From: DASVEE01 sp036399695
GTDB taxonomy: Bacteria; Acidobacteriota; Thermoanaerobaculia; Gp7-AA8
DNA length: 15,440 nt
NCBI GenBank assembly: GCA_036399695.1
Contig: DASWMP010000077.1
Coordinates: 1 to 15,440 of the forward strand
Direction: 5' to 3'
Under the pieces are notes generated by a model, which searched no databases, was not told where the DNA came from, and worked only from the letters and a program-made list of their open reading frames with translations. The first letter of the stretch is position 1. The number at the start of each line of letters is the position of its first letter. Made by a program: the position numbers and the translations under genes. Below, one piece after another: positions 1 to 6,593 of the stretch.

Positions 1-54
1 CCACCGCTCTTTTACACGTGTAGCAGAGCGGTGGCGTTCGCCACCGCACTCCGA
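1..54. repeat. Truncated palindromic repeat with two competing hairpins
   Basis: Two overlapping hairpins are visible. Bases 1-10 pair perfectly with 25-34 around a 14-nt loop that itself contains the palindrome TACACGTGTA. Bases 28-35 pair with 40-47 (GCGGTGGC/GCCACCGC) around a 4-nt loop. They share 28-34, so only one can form at a time. The right edge, CCGCACTCC at 44-52, matches the terminal sequence of the larger element at 14694-14850, read as its right end. I therefore think this is the end of a third copy cut off by the window edge. It could instead be a terminator of an unseen upstream gene, but no T-tract follows. Confidence 0.5.
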
Positions 55-132
55 GACCTGTCCGAAAGTACAGCCCCTCACCCGCACCTCCGTACGTGCC
101 GCCACCCACCGGCATGAGCCCACATTGGGCAC

Positions 133-846
133 ATGAACAAAACAGCTCTCATCACCGGCGCGTCGCAGGGGCTCGGGCTCGAGCTTGCCCGGCTGCTGGC
201 GCGACGCAACGTCAACCTCGTCCTCAATGCCCGCCGTTCGGGGCCTCTCGCGGAGGCCGCACGCGAGCTCGCTCAGTACACCCACGTTGAAGCCGTCGCC
301 GGAGACGTCTCCGAGATTGCCGAGGAGCTCGCGGCACGGGCGCAGGCGCGGTTCGGCGGCGTCGACATCCTCGTCAACAACGCCTCCGAGCTCGGTCCGC
401 TGCCGATGCCGCGGCTGGAGGACTACGCGTGGGATGCGCTGCTGCGCGTCCTGCGCGTCAACGCCGTCGCGCCGATGCATCTCGCGCAGTTGCTGCTGCC
501 GCGGATGAAGGTCCAGGGTGCGGGCGTCATCGTCAACATCTCGTCGGACGCGGGCGTCAACGCCTATCCGGGCTGGGGCGGCTACGGCGCGAGCAAGGCG
601 GCGCTCGAGCATCTCTCCCGCACCCTCGCTGCCGAGCTCGAAGGCACGGGCGTGCGTGTCGTGGTCGTCGATCCGGGCGACATGAATACCGAGATGCACC
701 GCAACGCGGCGAACGTCGCCGACCTCTCCGCGCTGCCGACGCCCGACCTCGTCGCCCCCGCGATCCTCGAGCTGATCGACGCCGCCTTCGATGCCGCGCC
801 GCCGTTCGTGCGTGTCGAAGCGCAGCGGATGCTGGTGCTGTCATGA
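133..846 (+). CDS. SDR family NAD(P)-dependent oxidoreductase
   Basis: A classical short-chain dehydrogenase of 237 residues, close to the usual 240-250, predicted cytoplasmic. The Rossmann cofactor motif TGASQGLG is at residues 8-15, the NNAS motif follows the fourth strand, and the catalytic triad is Ser138, Tyr151 and Lys155 (YGASK). A VDPGDMNTEM stretch fits the usual PG motif after the active site. The substrate cannot be read from the sequence. The ATG at 133 places the glycine motif at the normal distance from the N-terminus, although its Shine-Dalgarno sequence is weak. The stop codon overlaps the start of the downstream queA-like gene (ATGA at 843-846), so the two are probably translationally coupled and may act on related substrates. 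The family assignment is firm; the specific reaction is unknown. Confidence 0.93.
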   Translation: MNKTALITGASQGLGLELARLLARRNVNLVLNARRSGPLAEAARELAQYTHVEAVAGDVSEIAEELAARAQARFGGVDILVNNASELGPLPMPRLEDYAWDALLRVLRVNAVAPMHLAQLLLPRMKVQGAGVIVNISSDAGVNAYPGWGGYGASKAALEHLSRTLAAELEGTGVRVVVVDPGDMNTEMHRNAANVADLSALPTPDLVAPAILELIDAAFDAAPPFVRVEAQRMLVLS

Positions 847-1880
847 CGACGCTCGATTTCGAGCTGCCGCCCGAGCTCGAAGCGCGCCTGCCGGCGGAGC
901 TGCGGGGCGACGGACGCGACGACGTCCGTCTCCTCGTCACCCGGAAGCGCGACGACTCGGTCGTGCACGCTCACTTCCGCGAGCTGCCGCGCTTCCTCGA
1001 TCCCGGCGATCTCGTCGTGCTCAACACCACCGCCACGCTTCCGGCGGCCGTTACGGCCGTCCGCGGCAACGGCGACGTCATCGCCCTGCATTTCTCCACC
1101 GCGCTGCCGGACGGCCGCGTCATCGTCGAGCCGCGCTGGAGCCGCGGCAGCGCGCAGGCGACGCCTCGCCCGTCGATCCATCGCAGCGAGCGCCTCCCGT
1201 ATGTCTACGGCGATGCCCGCATCACGTTCCTCGAACCGTATCGCGATTCCGTGCGCCTCTGGCTCGCCCGTTTCGAGAGCGACGTTCCGCTGCGTACCTA
1301 CCTGCAACGCCACGGGCATCCCATCGCCTACTCCTACATCGACCAGCGCTTCCCGATCGACGCCTACCAGACGGTCTTCGCCCGGGACGCCGGATCGGCC
1401 GAGATGCCGTCCGCAGGCCGTGCGTTTACGCGGCAGATGCTGGTCTGCCTGCGCCGCCGCGGCGTTCGTCTGGCCAGGCTCGTGCTGCACGCCGGCGTCG
1501 CCAGTCTCGAAGAGCACGAACGTCCGCACGAGGAGTTCTTCGACGTTCCGCAGCGCACCGCCGACGAGGTGCGCCGGGCGAAAGCGCGCGGCGGGCGCAT
1601 TGTGGCTGTCGGCACCACCGTCGTCCGGGCGCTGGAGTCGAGCGTCGGCGACGATGACGAAGTCGTGGCCACACGCGGCTGGACGGACGTCGTCATCACC
1701 CCGGAGCGCGGCGTGCGCGTCGTCGACGCACTTCTCACCGGCTTCCACGAGCCGCGCGCCACGCACCTGGCCATGCTCGAGGCGATCGCCGGGCGCGACC
1801 ACATCGCGAAAGGCTACGCCGCCGCTCTCGGGCACGGTTACCTATGGCACGAGTTCGGGGATTTGCATCTCATCGTGTAG
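843..1880 (+). CDS. queA: QueA-like S-adenosylmethionine:tRNA ribosyltransferase-isomerase
   Basis: A protein of 345 residues with the QueA fold pattern. QueA transfers and isomerises the ribosyl group of SAM onto 7-aminomethyl-7-deazaguanine in tRNA to give epoxyqueuosine. Visible landmarks are VVLNTTATLPAA (58-69), SAEMPSAGRAFT (185-196), VLHAGVASLEEHERPHEEF (214-232), AVGTTVVRALES (255-266) and VVDALLTGFHEPRATHLAML (293-312). From memory, the C-terminal GYLWHEFGDLHLIV and the AEMPSAGR motif match the paralogue common in actinobacteria rather than the E. coli-type enzyme, which reads AAPTAGLHF at the equivalent place. The start is the ATG that overlaps the SDR stop. The same frame stays open back to 429, but that part only shadows the SDR gene. 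No tgt, queC/D/E or queG lies nearby, so a role in queuosine synthesis is inferred from family alone. Confidence 0.85.
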   Translation: MTTLDFELPPELEARLPAELRGDGRDDVRLLVTRKRDDSVVHAHFRELPRFLDPGDLVVLNTTATLPAAVTAVRGNGDVIALHFSTALPDGRVIVEPRWSRGSAQATPRPSIHRSERLPYVYGDARITFLEPYRDSVRLWLARFESDVPLRTYLQRHGHPIAYSYIDQRFPIDAYQTVFARDAGSAEMPSAGRAFTRQMLVCLRRRGVRLARLVLHAGVASLEEHERPHEEFFDVPQRTADEVRRAKARGGRIVAVGTTVVRALESSVGDDDEVVATRGWTDVVITPERGVRVVDALLTGFHEPRATHLAMLEAIAGRDHIAKGYAAALGHGYLWHEFGDLHLIV

Positions 1881-1896
1881 TGTTCACCGCCGAGGA

Positions 1897-1916
1897 CGGT
1901 TTCGGATCCGGAACCG
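1897..1916. promoter_or_regulatory. Imperfect 20-bp palindrome upstream of prolyl oligopeptidase
   Basis: CGGTTTCGGATCCGGAACCG is symmetric at every position except one T-G pair. It lies in the 59-bp gap between the queA-like stop and the oligopeptidase, just before the Shine-Dalgarno sequence. It could be a repressor site or a small leader hairpin. There is no T-tract, so a terminator is unlikely. Confidence 0.25.
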
Positions 1917-1924
1917 CCCATTTC

Positions 1925-1933
1925 AGGAGGTGA
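1925..1933 (+). promoter_or_regulatory. Strong ribosome binding site deciding a GTG start
   Basis: AGGAGGTGA is a full match to the anti-Shine-Dalgarno sequence, with six bases before the GTG at 1940. It is the strongest such site in the window and fixes the oligopeptidase start despite the non-ATG codon. Confidence 0.85.
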
Positions 1934-1939
1934 AGCCAC

Positions 1940-4054
1940 GTGAAGAGTGTCTTCGCGCTGTTGCTCATGGTGCTCACGATCGATACACAAGCCGACCCCA
2001 AGCCGCCCATCGCAAAGAAAGTCCCGAAGTCCGTCACGCTGCATGGCGACACGCGCGTCGACGACTACGGCTGGCTGCGCGACAAGAAAAGCCCCGAGAC
2101 CCTCGCCTATCTGGAAGCGGAGAACGCGTACGCCGCGGCGATGATGAAGCCGTCCGAGCCGCTGCAGAAGAAGCTCTACGACGAGATGCTCGGCCGCATC
2201 AAACAGACCGACCAGGCCGTCCCGTACAGCAAGCGCGGCTACTTCTATTACTCGCGCACGCTGGAAGGAAAGCAGTACCCGATCTACGCCCGCAAGAAGG
2301 GGAGCCTCGACGCGCCGGAGCAGATCCTGCTCGACGTCAACCAGCTCGCCGAGGGTAAGAAGTTCATGTCCGTGAACGATTTCGACGTCACGGATGACGG
2401 GAACTACCTGGCCTACTCCATCGACGATACCGGCTACCGCCAGTACCGCCTTCACGTGAAGGACCTGCGCACTGGTGAGCTGCTGCCCGATACCGTCGAG
2501 CGCACCGGCTCCGTCTTCTGGGCCGCCGACAACAAGACGCTCTTCTACTCGACCGAGAACGACGCCAAGCGCGACTACCGCATCTATCGCCACGTCATCG
2601 GTACGGACGTGCACACGCTCGTGTACGAGGAGAAGGACGAGCTGTACGACGTCTACGCCGAGCGCTCGCGCAGCGGCGACTGGGTCTTCATCATCACGGA
2701 GAGCAAGACCACCAACGAAGTGCGGATGATCCCCGCCGCGAAGCCGGACGCGGAGGCGCGCGTCATCGTTCCGCGCCGCACCGATCACAAGTACTACCCG
2801 GATCACCGCGGCGACCGGTTCTACGTCATGACCAACGACGCCGGGATCAACTACCGCGTCGTCACGGCGCCGGTCAGCGATCCGGCGGAGAAGAACTGGG
2901 TCGAGCTCGTGCCGTACCGCAAGCCGGTACGCATCGAGGCGGTCGACCTCTTCCGCAACCACATGGTCCTCCGCCTGCGCGAAGGTGGCCTCAACGTCTT
3001 CGAGGTGTACGACCTCCGTCCCACCGACGGCGCCGCCGCCACCGCGAAGATGCACCGCGTGACGTTCCCCGAGCCGGCGTACGCCGCCGGCCCGAACGCG
3101 AACGAGGAGTTCGACACGAACGTCTACCGCTACTCGTACCAGTCGATGGTCACGCCGCCGTCCGTCTACGACTACGACCTCGACACGAAGAAGCAGACGC
3201 TCCTGAAGCGCAATGAAGTCCTCGGCGGCTACGATCCGGCCCAATACAAGTCCGAGCGCTTCTTCGTCACGGCCAGCGACGGCGCGAAGATCCCGGTGGC
3301 CGTCGTCTATCGCAAGGACGTCGACCCGAAGAAGGCCAACCCGCTGCTGCTCTACGCCTACGGCTCGTACGGCGCCTCGATGCCGGACGGCTTTGCCTCG
3401 AACCGTCTCTCACTCCTCGACCGCGGCGTCGTCTACGCCATCGCCCACATCCGCGGCGGCGGTGAGATGGGCAAGGAGTGGCACGAGCAGGGGCGGATGA
3501 TGACGAAGAAGAACACCTTTACCGACTTCATCGCCGTCGCCGATTACCTCGTGAAGGAAAAGTACACGTCGAAGGAGAAGCTGGCCATCTCCGGCGGCAG
3601 CGCCGGCGGCCTGCTCATGGGCACCGTCGTGAACATGCGCCCGGATCTCTTCAAGGCCGTGATGGCGTACGTCCCGTTCGTCGACGTCATCAACACGATG
3701 CTCGACGCCTCGATCCCCCTCACCACGCAGGAGTACATCGAGTGGGGGAACCCGAACGAGAAGGAAGCGTACGCCTATATGAAGAGCTACGACCCCTACT
3801 CGAACGTGGAGAAGAAAAAGTACCCGGCCATGCTCGTGCGCGCGTCGCTGAACGACAGCCAGGTCGGCTACTGGGAAGCCGCCAAATGGGTCGCCAAGCT
3901 CCGGGCCACGAAGACGGACGACAACGAACTGCTGATGCTGGTGAACATGGGGGCCGGCCACGGCGGCGCCTCCGGCCGGTACGACAAGTTGCGCGAGGAT
4001 GCGCACGACTACGCCTGGCTGCTGCGGCAGCTTGGCGTGGTGACGGCGGAGTAG
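1940..4054 (+). CDS. Prolyl oligopeptidase, family S9A, secreted
   Basis: A serine peptidase of 704 residues that should cut short proline-containing peptides after proline. The N-terminus (MKSVFALLLMVLTIDTQA) looks like a signal peptide with cleavage near residue 18, so it probably acts in the periplasm or outside the cell. The early motif DDYGWLRD is typical of S9A. A beta-propeller occupies roughly residues 80-430, followed by the alpha/beta-hydrolase domain. The triad is Ser554 (GGSAGG), Asp639 (LNDSQV) and His674 (GAGHGG), nearly the spacing of mammalian prolyl oligopeptidase. The HIRGGGEMGKEWHEQG stretch before the nucleophile is also characteristic. It starts with GTG behind an excellent ribosome binding site. 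A strong hairpin follows the stop codon. The two POT transporters and the amidohydrolase further along suggest a shared interest in peptides. Confidence 0.95.
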   Translation: MKSVFALLLMVLTIDTQADPKPPIAKKVPKSVTLHGDTRVDDYGWLRDKKSPETLAYLEAENAYAAAMMKPSEPLQKKLYDEMLGRIKQTDQAVPYSKRGYFYYSRTLEGKQYPIYARKKGSLDAPEQILLDVNQLAEGKKFMSVNDFDVTDDGNYLAYSIDDTGYRQYRLHVKDLRTGELLPDTVERTGSVFWAADNKTLFYSTENDAKRDYRIYRHVIGTDVHTLVYEEKDELYDVYAERSRSGDWVFIITESKTTNEVRMIPAAKPDAEARVIVPRRTDHKYYPDHRGDRFYVMTNDAGINYRVVTAPVSDPAEKNWVELVPYRKPVRIEAVDLFRNHMVLRLREGGLNVFEVYDLRPTDGAAATAKMHRVTFPEPAYAAGPNANEEFDTNVYRYSYQSMVTPPSVYDYDLDTKKQTLLKRNEVLGGYDPAQYKSERFFVTASDGAKIPVAVVYRKDVDPKKANPLLLYAYGSYGASMPDGFASNRLSLLDRGVVYAIAHIRGGGEMGKEWHEQGRMMTKKNTFTDFIAVADYLVKEKYTSKEKLAISGGSAGGLLMGTVVNMRPDLFKAVMAYVPFVDVINTMLDASIPLTTQEYIEWGNPNEKEAYAYMKSYDPYSNVEKKKYPAMLVRASLNDSQVGYWEAAKWVAKLRATKTDDNELLMLVNMGAGHGGASGRYDKLREDAHDYAWLLRQLGVVTAE

Positions 4055-4064
4055 CAGACGAGGA

Positions 4065-4101
4065 CGACGGCAACGCAACGCTTGGCGTTGCGTTGCCGTC
4101 G
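4065..4101. terminator. 17-bp perfect hairpin after prolyl oligopeptidase
   Basis: Bases 4065-4081 pair perfectly with 4085-4101 around a TTG loop, 10 bases after the oligopeptidase stop. Such a GC-rich stem would stall polymerase or block 3' exonucleases. No U-run follows; instead a TCCGTTG heptamer tract begins at once, so the hairpin may equally be the core of that repeat. Confidence 0.55.
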
Positions 4102-4144
4102 GTCCGTTGTCCGTTGTCCGTTGCTCGTTGTCGGTTTTCCGTGC
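4102..4144. repeat. Heptanucleotide tandem repeat tract (TCCGTTG type)
   Basis: Seven-base units run from 4103: TCCGTTG three times, then CTCGTTG, TCGGTTT and TCCGTGC. The tract continues into CTCCGCT-like sequence. The same order of units followed by TGCGCT/TCCGCT recurs at 5125-5168 and 10852-10959, which marks a dispersed repeat family. The rest of the gap to 4228 holds a GATAAT box at 4195-4200 that could be a -10 element for the next gene. Confidence 0.7.
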
Positions 4145-4228
4145 TCCGCTCCGCGGCGAACGAGGCGTGTACCTGGGGTGTGGTGGTCAGCGGCGATAAT
4201 GGCTCACGTAAAGTAGGTGGAGGTGGCG

Positions 4229-4591
4229 ATGAGCATCCCGTTGCTGGCCGGCGCCGCGTTGTCAGTGCTTCTTGGCCTCGCCCACTCCTATCTGGGGGAG
4301 CGCTACATTCTCATCCCGCTGTTCCGCGACGTGCTGCCGGGCAGACGCACGTCGATGAAGCGCACGTTGCGGTTCGCGTGGCACATCACGAGCGTGCTGG
4401 CATTCGGTTTCGCGGGCATTTTCTGGGCGATCGCCTCGCCCGGAACAGAGGTCGCGCGGACGACGCTGGTGATCATTGCTGTGACGTTCGTGGTGTGCGG
4501 CGTCGTGGCGCTCGTCGGCTCGCGCGGGCGGCATCTGTCATGGATCGTGTTCTTCGCCATCGCCGCGCTGACGTTGTTCGCGGCTCGGTGA
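4229..4591 (+). CDS. Small multi-pass membrane protein of unknown function
   Basis: About 120 residues and very hydrophobic. Segments near residues 2-20, 50-66, 76-95 and 103-118 look membrane-spanning, giving three or four helices. The first loop carries a polar stretch, HSYLGERYILIPLFRDVLPG, that looks conserved, and I do not recognise it as a named family. I chose the ATG at 4229, because GGAGG at 4219-4223 lies five bases upstream; the GTG at 4217 would overlap that site. It stands alone downstream of the oligopeptidase repeat region and converges on the LigD-like gene. Its function is not readable from the sequence. Confidence 0.7.
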   Translation: MSIPLLAGAALSVLLGLAHSYLGERYILIPLFRDVLPGRRTSMKRTLRFAWHITSVLAFGFAGIFWAIASPGTEVARTTLVIIAVTFVVCGVVALVGSRGRHLSWIVFFAIAALTLFAAR

Positions 4592-4599
4592 CGCACCGT

Positions 4600-4730
4600 A
4601 TGGAGTGCGGCGGCGACGGGTCATCAGCCGCCGCTTTCTTACAGCGGAAGCGGCGAGCTTCCGCCTGCGTGGTGCAGCGATGGCGTAGGTCACGGGGTGG
4701 AAGCTCGACGCTTCCACTGTGGGAGTGCGG
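4600..4730. repeat. BIME-like palindromic repeat between convergent genes
   Basis: A divergent copy of the element at 14694-14850. It starts with TGGAGTGCGG at 4601 and contains three hairpins: 4607-4614 with 4627-4634 (GCGGCGGC/GCCGCCGC), 4644-4651 with 4657-4664 (GCGGAAGC/GCTTCCGC, loop GGCGA) and 4697-4704 with 4710-4717 (GTGGAAGC/GCTTCCAC, loop TCGAC). The last two face each other as in BIMEs. The right half is shortened, and a second GGAGTGCGG at 4722-4730 runs directly into the LigD-like stop codon. It fills the whole gap between two converging genes and could serve as a bidirectional terminator. Confidence 0.8.
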
Positions 4731-6017
4731 CTACCCTTTCACCGGCGCCAGCCGCCACGAGCGATGTGACGGGTCCTCTGGCGCAATCTTCTCCAGGAGC
4801 CATTCGCCCGTCAGCGTTTTGCCGGTGAACCAGAGGTCGAAGCGGTGGCTGGCGTAGCTGCCTTCGATGAGCTCGTAGGCGCCGCTGTCTTCGATGGTCA
4901 CGCGGTCTTTCCATTGCGCGGGGACGCGGCCTTCGAAGTATTCGCGGTTGATGGTGAAGTCGCCGGCGGGCATGGCGATGAGGGACGTCGTTCCTTCGCG
5001 GTCGGGGCGGAGGAGCCAGCGTTTGAAGCGGCCGTGCATGTCGAGCCAGAGCTCGTTGCCGGTGTCGGTGGTGGCGAGGGTGAACAGCCGCCGGCCGGAC
5101 TGGCTGCCCGCTTTGATGCGCGGGGTGTCGTCCGTTATCCGTTTTCGGTTGTCCGGGCTGCGCTTTGCGGTGGCCGGCAGTTTCACGCGGGGCGTGGAGA
5201 GATCGGACCAGAGGTCGCCCAGTTTCGCGAGCCGCTTCAGCGCCTGCTCGGGAGTGAAGTCGAGGTTCTTCGCGCGCTCCACCTCCTTCCACGTGACGGG
5301 CATCGAGACGTACGGGAGCTCGCGTTTGGCGCGGAGCGAGTAGACGGCGATGGTCGTCTTGTAGTCGGCGTTCTGGCTCCAGTCGATGAAGACGCGGTTG
5401 CGGCGCAGGACCTTCGTCATCTTGGCCACGACGAGCTTCGGATACGCGGCTGCCAGCTCCTCGGCGAGCCGTCTCGCGAGCGGCTGCGTGACGTCGTGCG
5501 ACACTCCGCGGCCGAGCGGGACGTAGAGCTGCAGACCCTTCGAGCCCGAGACCTTGGCGTGCGATTCGAGCTGCAGCTCCTGCAGGGTTTCGCGCAGCAG
5601 CAGCGCCACCTCGCAGCACTCCGGCAGGCCGGCTCCTTCGCCGGGATCGAGGTCGAAGACGATGTGCGTCGCCTCGTCGATCTTCGGGACGCGGTGGAGG
5701 AAAGGGTGCAGCTCGACGCCGCCGACGCTCGCGATCCACTTCAGCGTGCGCACGTCGTTGACGAGGATGTAGTCGATGTCGCTCTCACCGCCGCGGCGCG
5801 GCACCGGGAAACGCTTCACCCACGACGGCGTGAACGACGGCGCGTCCTTCTCCCAGAACGATTCGCCGCGGATGGTGCCGGGATAGCGCTTGAAGGAGAT
5901 CGGGCGGTTGCGCAGGTGGGGGAGGATGTACCTGCTGACGCGCGTGTAGTAGGCGACCGCGTCGGCCGTGGTGAAGCCGCTCTCGGGAAAGAGCACGCGG
6001 TCGGGGCGCGTCGTCAT
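4731..6017 (-). CDS. LigD-type primase-polymerase with degenerate phosphoesterase-like domain
   Basis: A protein of 428 residues. Residues 1-275 form the polymerase domain of bacterial ligase D (archaeo-eukaryotic primase fold), used in non-homologous end joining. Motifs are FDLDPG (121-126, metal-binding Asp122 and Asp124), SGSKGLQLYVPL (157-168) and IDWSQN (211-216, Asp212). The opening RPDRVLFPESGFTTAD is typical. There is no ATP-dependent ligase domain. A charged linker (about 276-305) leads to residues 310-425, which follow the LigD 3'-phosphoesterase pattern: DMHGRFKRWLLRP, FEGRVP and TGKTLTGEWLLEK. The catalytic histidines of that domain (HDARRLHYDFRL and EDHP in active enzymes) are not seen. 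The start is supported by GAGGA upstream on the minus strand. No Ku gene is in the window. Part of the linker is encoded by a heptamer repeat. Confidence 0.88.
   Translation of the reverse strand: MTTRPDRVLFPESGFTTADAVAYYTRVSRYILPHLRNRPISFKRYPGTIRGESFWEKDAPSFTPSWVKRFPVPRRGGESDIDYILVNDVRTLKWIASVGGVELHPFLHRVPKIDEATHIVFDLDPGEGAGLPECCEVALLLRETLQELQLESHAKVSGSKGLQLYVPLGRGVSHDVTQPLARRLAEELAAAYPKLVVAKMTKVLRRNRVFIDWSQNADYKTTIAVYSLRAKRELPYVSMPVTWKEVERAKNLDFTPEQALKRLAKLGDLWSDLSTPRVKLPATAKRSPDNRKRITDDTPRIKAGSQSGRRLFTLATTDTGNELWLDMHGRFKRWLLRPDREGTTSLIAMPAGDFTINREYFEGRVPAQWKDRVTIEDSGAYELIEGSYASHRFDLWFTGKTLTGEWLLEKIAPEDPSHRSWRLAPVKG
5125..5168. repeat. Heptanucleotide repeat inside the LigD-like coding region
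   Basis: On the plus strand the units TCCGTTA, TCCGTTT, TCGGTTG, TCCGGGC and TGCGCTT follow one another from 5131. Compared without gaps to 10917-10960, 33 of 44 bases agree on the matching strand, including CGGACAAC and AACGGACGAC. It encodes LigD-like residues of roughly 284-298 (KRSPDNRKRITDD), within the interdomain linker, and leaves the frame open. Confidence 0.65.
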
Positions 6018-6046
6018 GCTATCCTCACACCATCCTGATCGAACGT

Positions 6047-6052
6047 GGAGGG
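6047..6052 (+). promoter_or_regulatory. Ribosome binding site deciding the start at 6057
   Basis: GGAGGG lies four bases before the ATG at 6057 and would fall inside a gene begun at the GTG at 6045. The whole gap to the divergent LigD-like start is only 39 bases, so both promoters must overlap or extend into the coding regions. Confidence 0.65.
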
Positions 6053-6056
6053 TGTG

Positions 6057-6572
6057 ATGGGCGAGATCAGATTGTTCCAGATCTGCTATGAGGGCGACCT
6101 GACGGTCGAGGTCTCACATGCGATGCGGAAGCTCGGCGCCGAGCCGAACTTCGACCAGAGCTGGCAGGTGTGGCTCCCCGAGGGACGCCATTCCGCGCCG
6201 CTCGTCCGCTACCTGCGCGGCCACCTCGGCGAAGACGCACGCCTCCTCGTCGCGTGCATGCACTTCTCCACCGCCCGCGACTTCCTCCTCGTGCGCCACA
6301 GCATGACCCCCGGTGCCGACTACACCGAGCTGCACGACGCCCTCGACCGCCTCGGTACCGTCGTGGAGCTCCCGTTCGAGTCGACGTTCATCGTGCAGTC
6401 CGACGACCGTACGGATGTGCAGACGCTCGGCAAGGCCCTCGGCGAGCTGTGCCCCGACGAGTCGCTCATGGTCTCGGGCATCAGCCACGACTGGTCCTTC
6501 TGCGACTCGGGCGTGAGCCGGATGTTCGTGGCCGGGGACGAGCAGTTGGAAGCCACGTTCAAGGGCTTCTGA
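6057..6572 (+). CDS. Tandem ferredoxin-fold protein, Cas2/SinR-like halves
   Basis: A protein of 171 residues without a signal peptide or membrane segment. I see two copies of one pattern. In the first (about 4-72), RLFQICYEG is followed by HAMRKLG, SWQVWLPEG, LVRYLRGHLGEDARLLVACM. In the second (about 75-150), FLLVRHSMTPG is followed by HDALDRLG, STFIVQSDD, LGKALGELCPDESLMVSGI and HDW. This strand-helix-strand-helix-strand order, with LG after the first helix, S(T/W)xVx on strand 2 and D-x-L-x-V on strand 3, resembles the small ferredoxin-like folds of SinR-type and Cas2-type proteins as I remember them. The assignment is by pattern only, and catalytic activity cannot be claimed. It is divergent from the LigD-like gene and converges with a POT gene after 21 bases. 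Confidence 0.75.
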   Translation: MGEIRLFQICYEGDLTVEVSHAMRKLGAEPNFDQSWQVWLPEGRHSAPLVRYLRGHLGEDARLLVACMHFSTARDFLLVRHSMTPGADYTELHDALDRLGTVVELPFESTFIVQSDDRTDVQTLGKALGELCPDESLMVSGISHDWSFCDSGVSRMFVAGDEQLEATFKGF

Positions 6573-6593
6573 CGCGGCTGCGCGCGTAACGTC

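Noticed and set aside
429..842. An N-terminal extension of the queA-like gene
   Set aside because: The extra residues are Arg/Ala-rich frame-shifted SDR sequence; the family start matches the ATG at 843.
582..1835. A 417-codon minus-strand frame opposite the SDR and queA-like genes
   Set aside because: Shadow frame with compositional bias; the plus strand encodes two recognisable enzymes.
1838..3244. A 468-codon minus-strand frame opposite the prolyl oligopeptidase
   Set aside because: Low-complexity Val/Arg/Asp composition, no motifs, and full overlap with a gene that has a signal peptide and complete catalytic triad.
4102..4144. A short CRISPR-like array in the TCCGTTG tract
   Set aside because: Units are seven bases with no spacers, and no cas gene is present apart from the loosely Cas2-like fold at 6057-6572, which is not near a repeat-spacer array.
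4731..6017. A complete ligase D
   Set aside because: No ATP-dependent ligase motif (KxDG) or OB-fold is visible; only polymerase and phosphoesterase-like parts are present.
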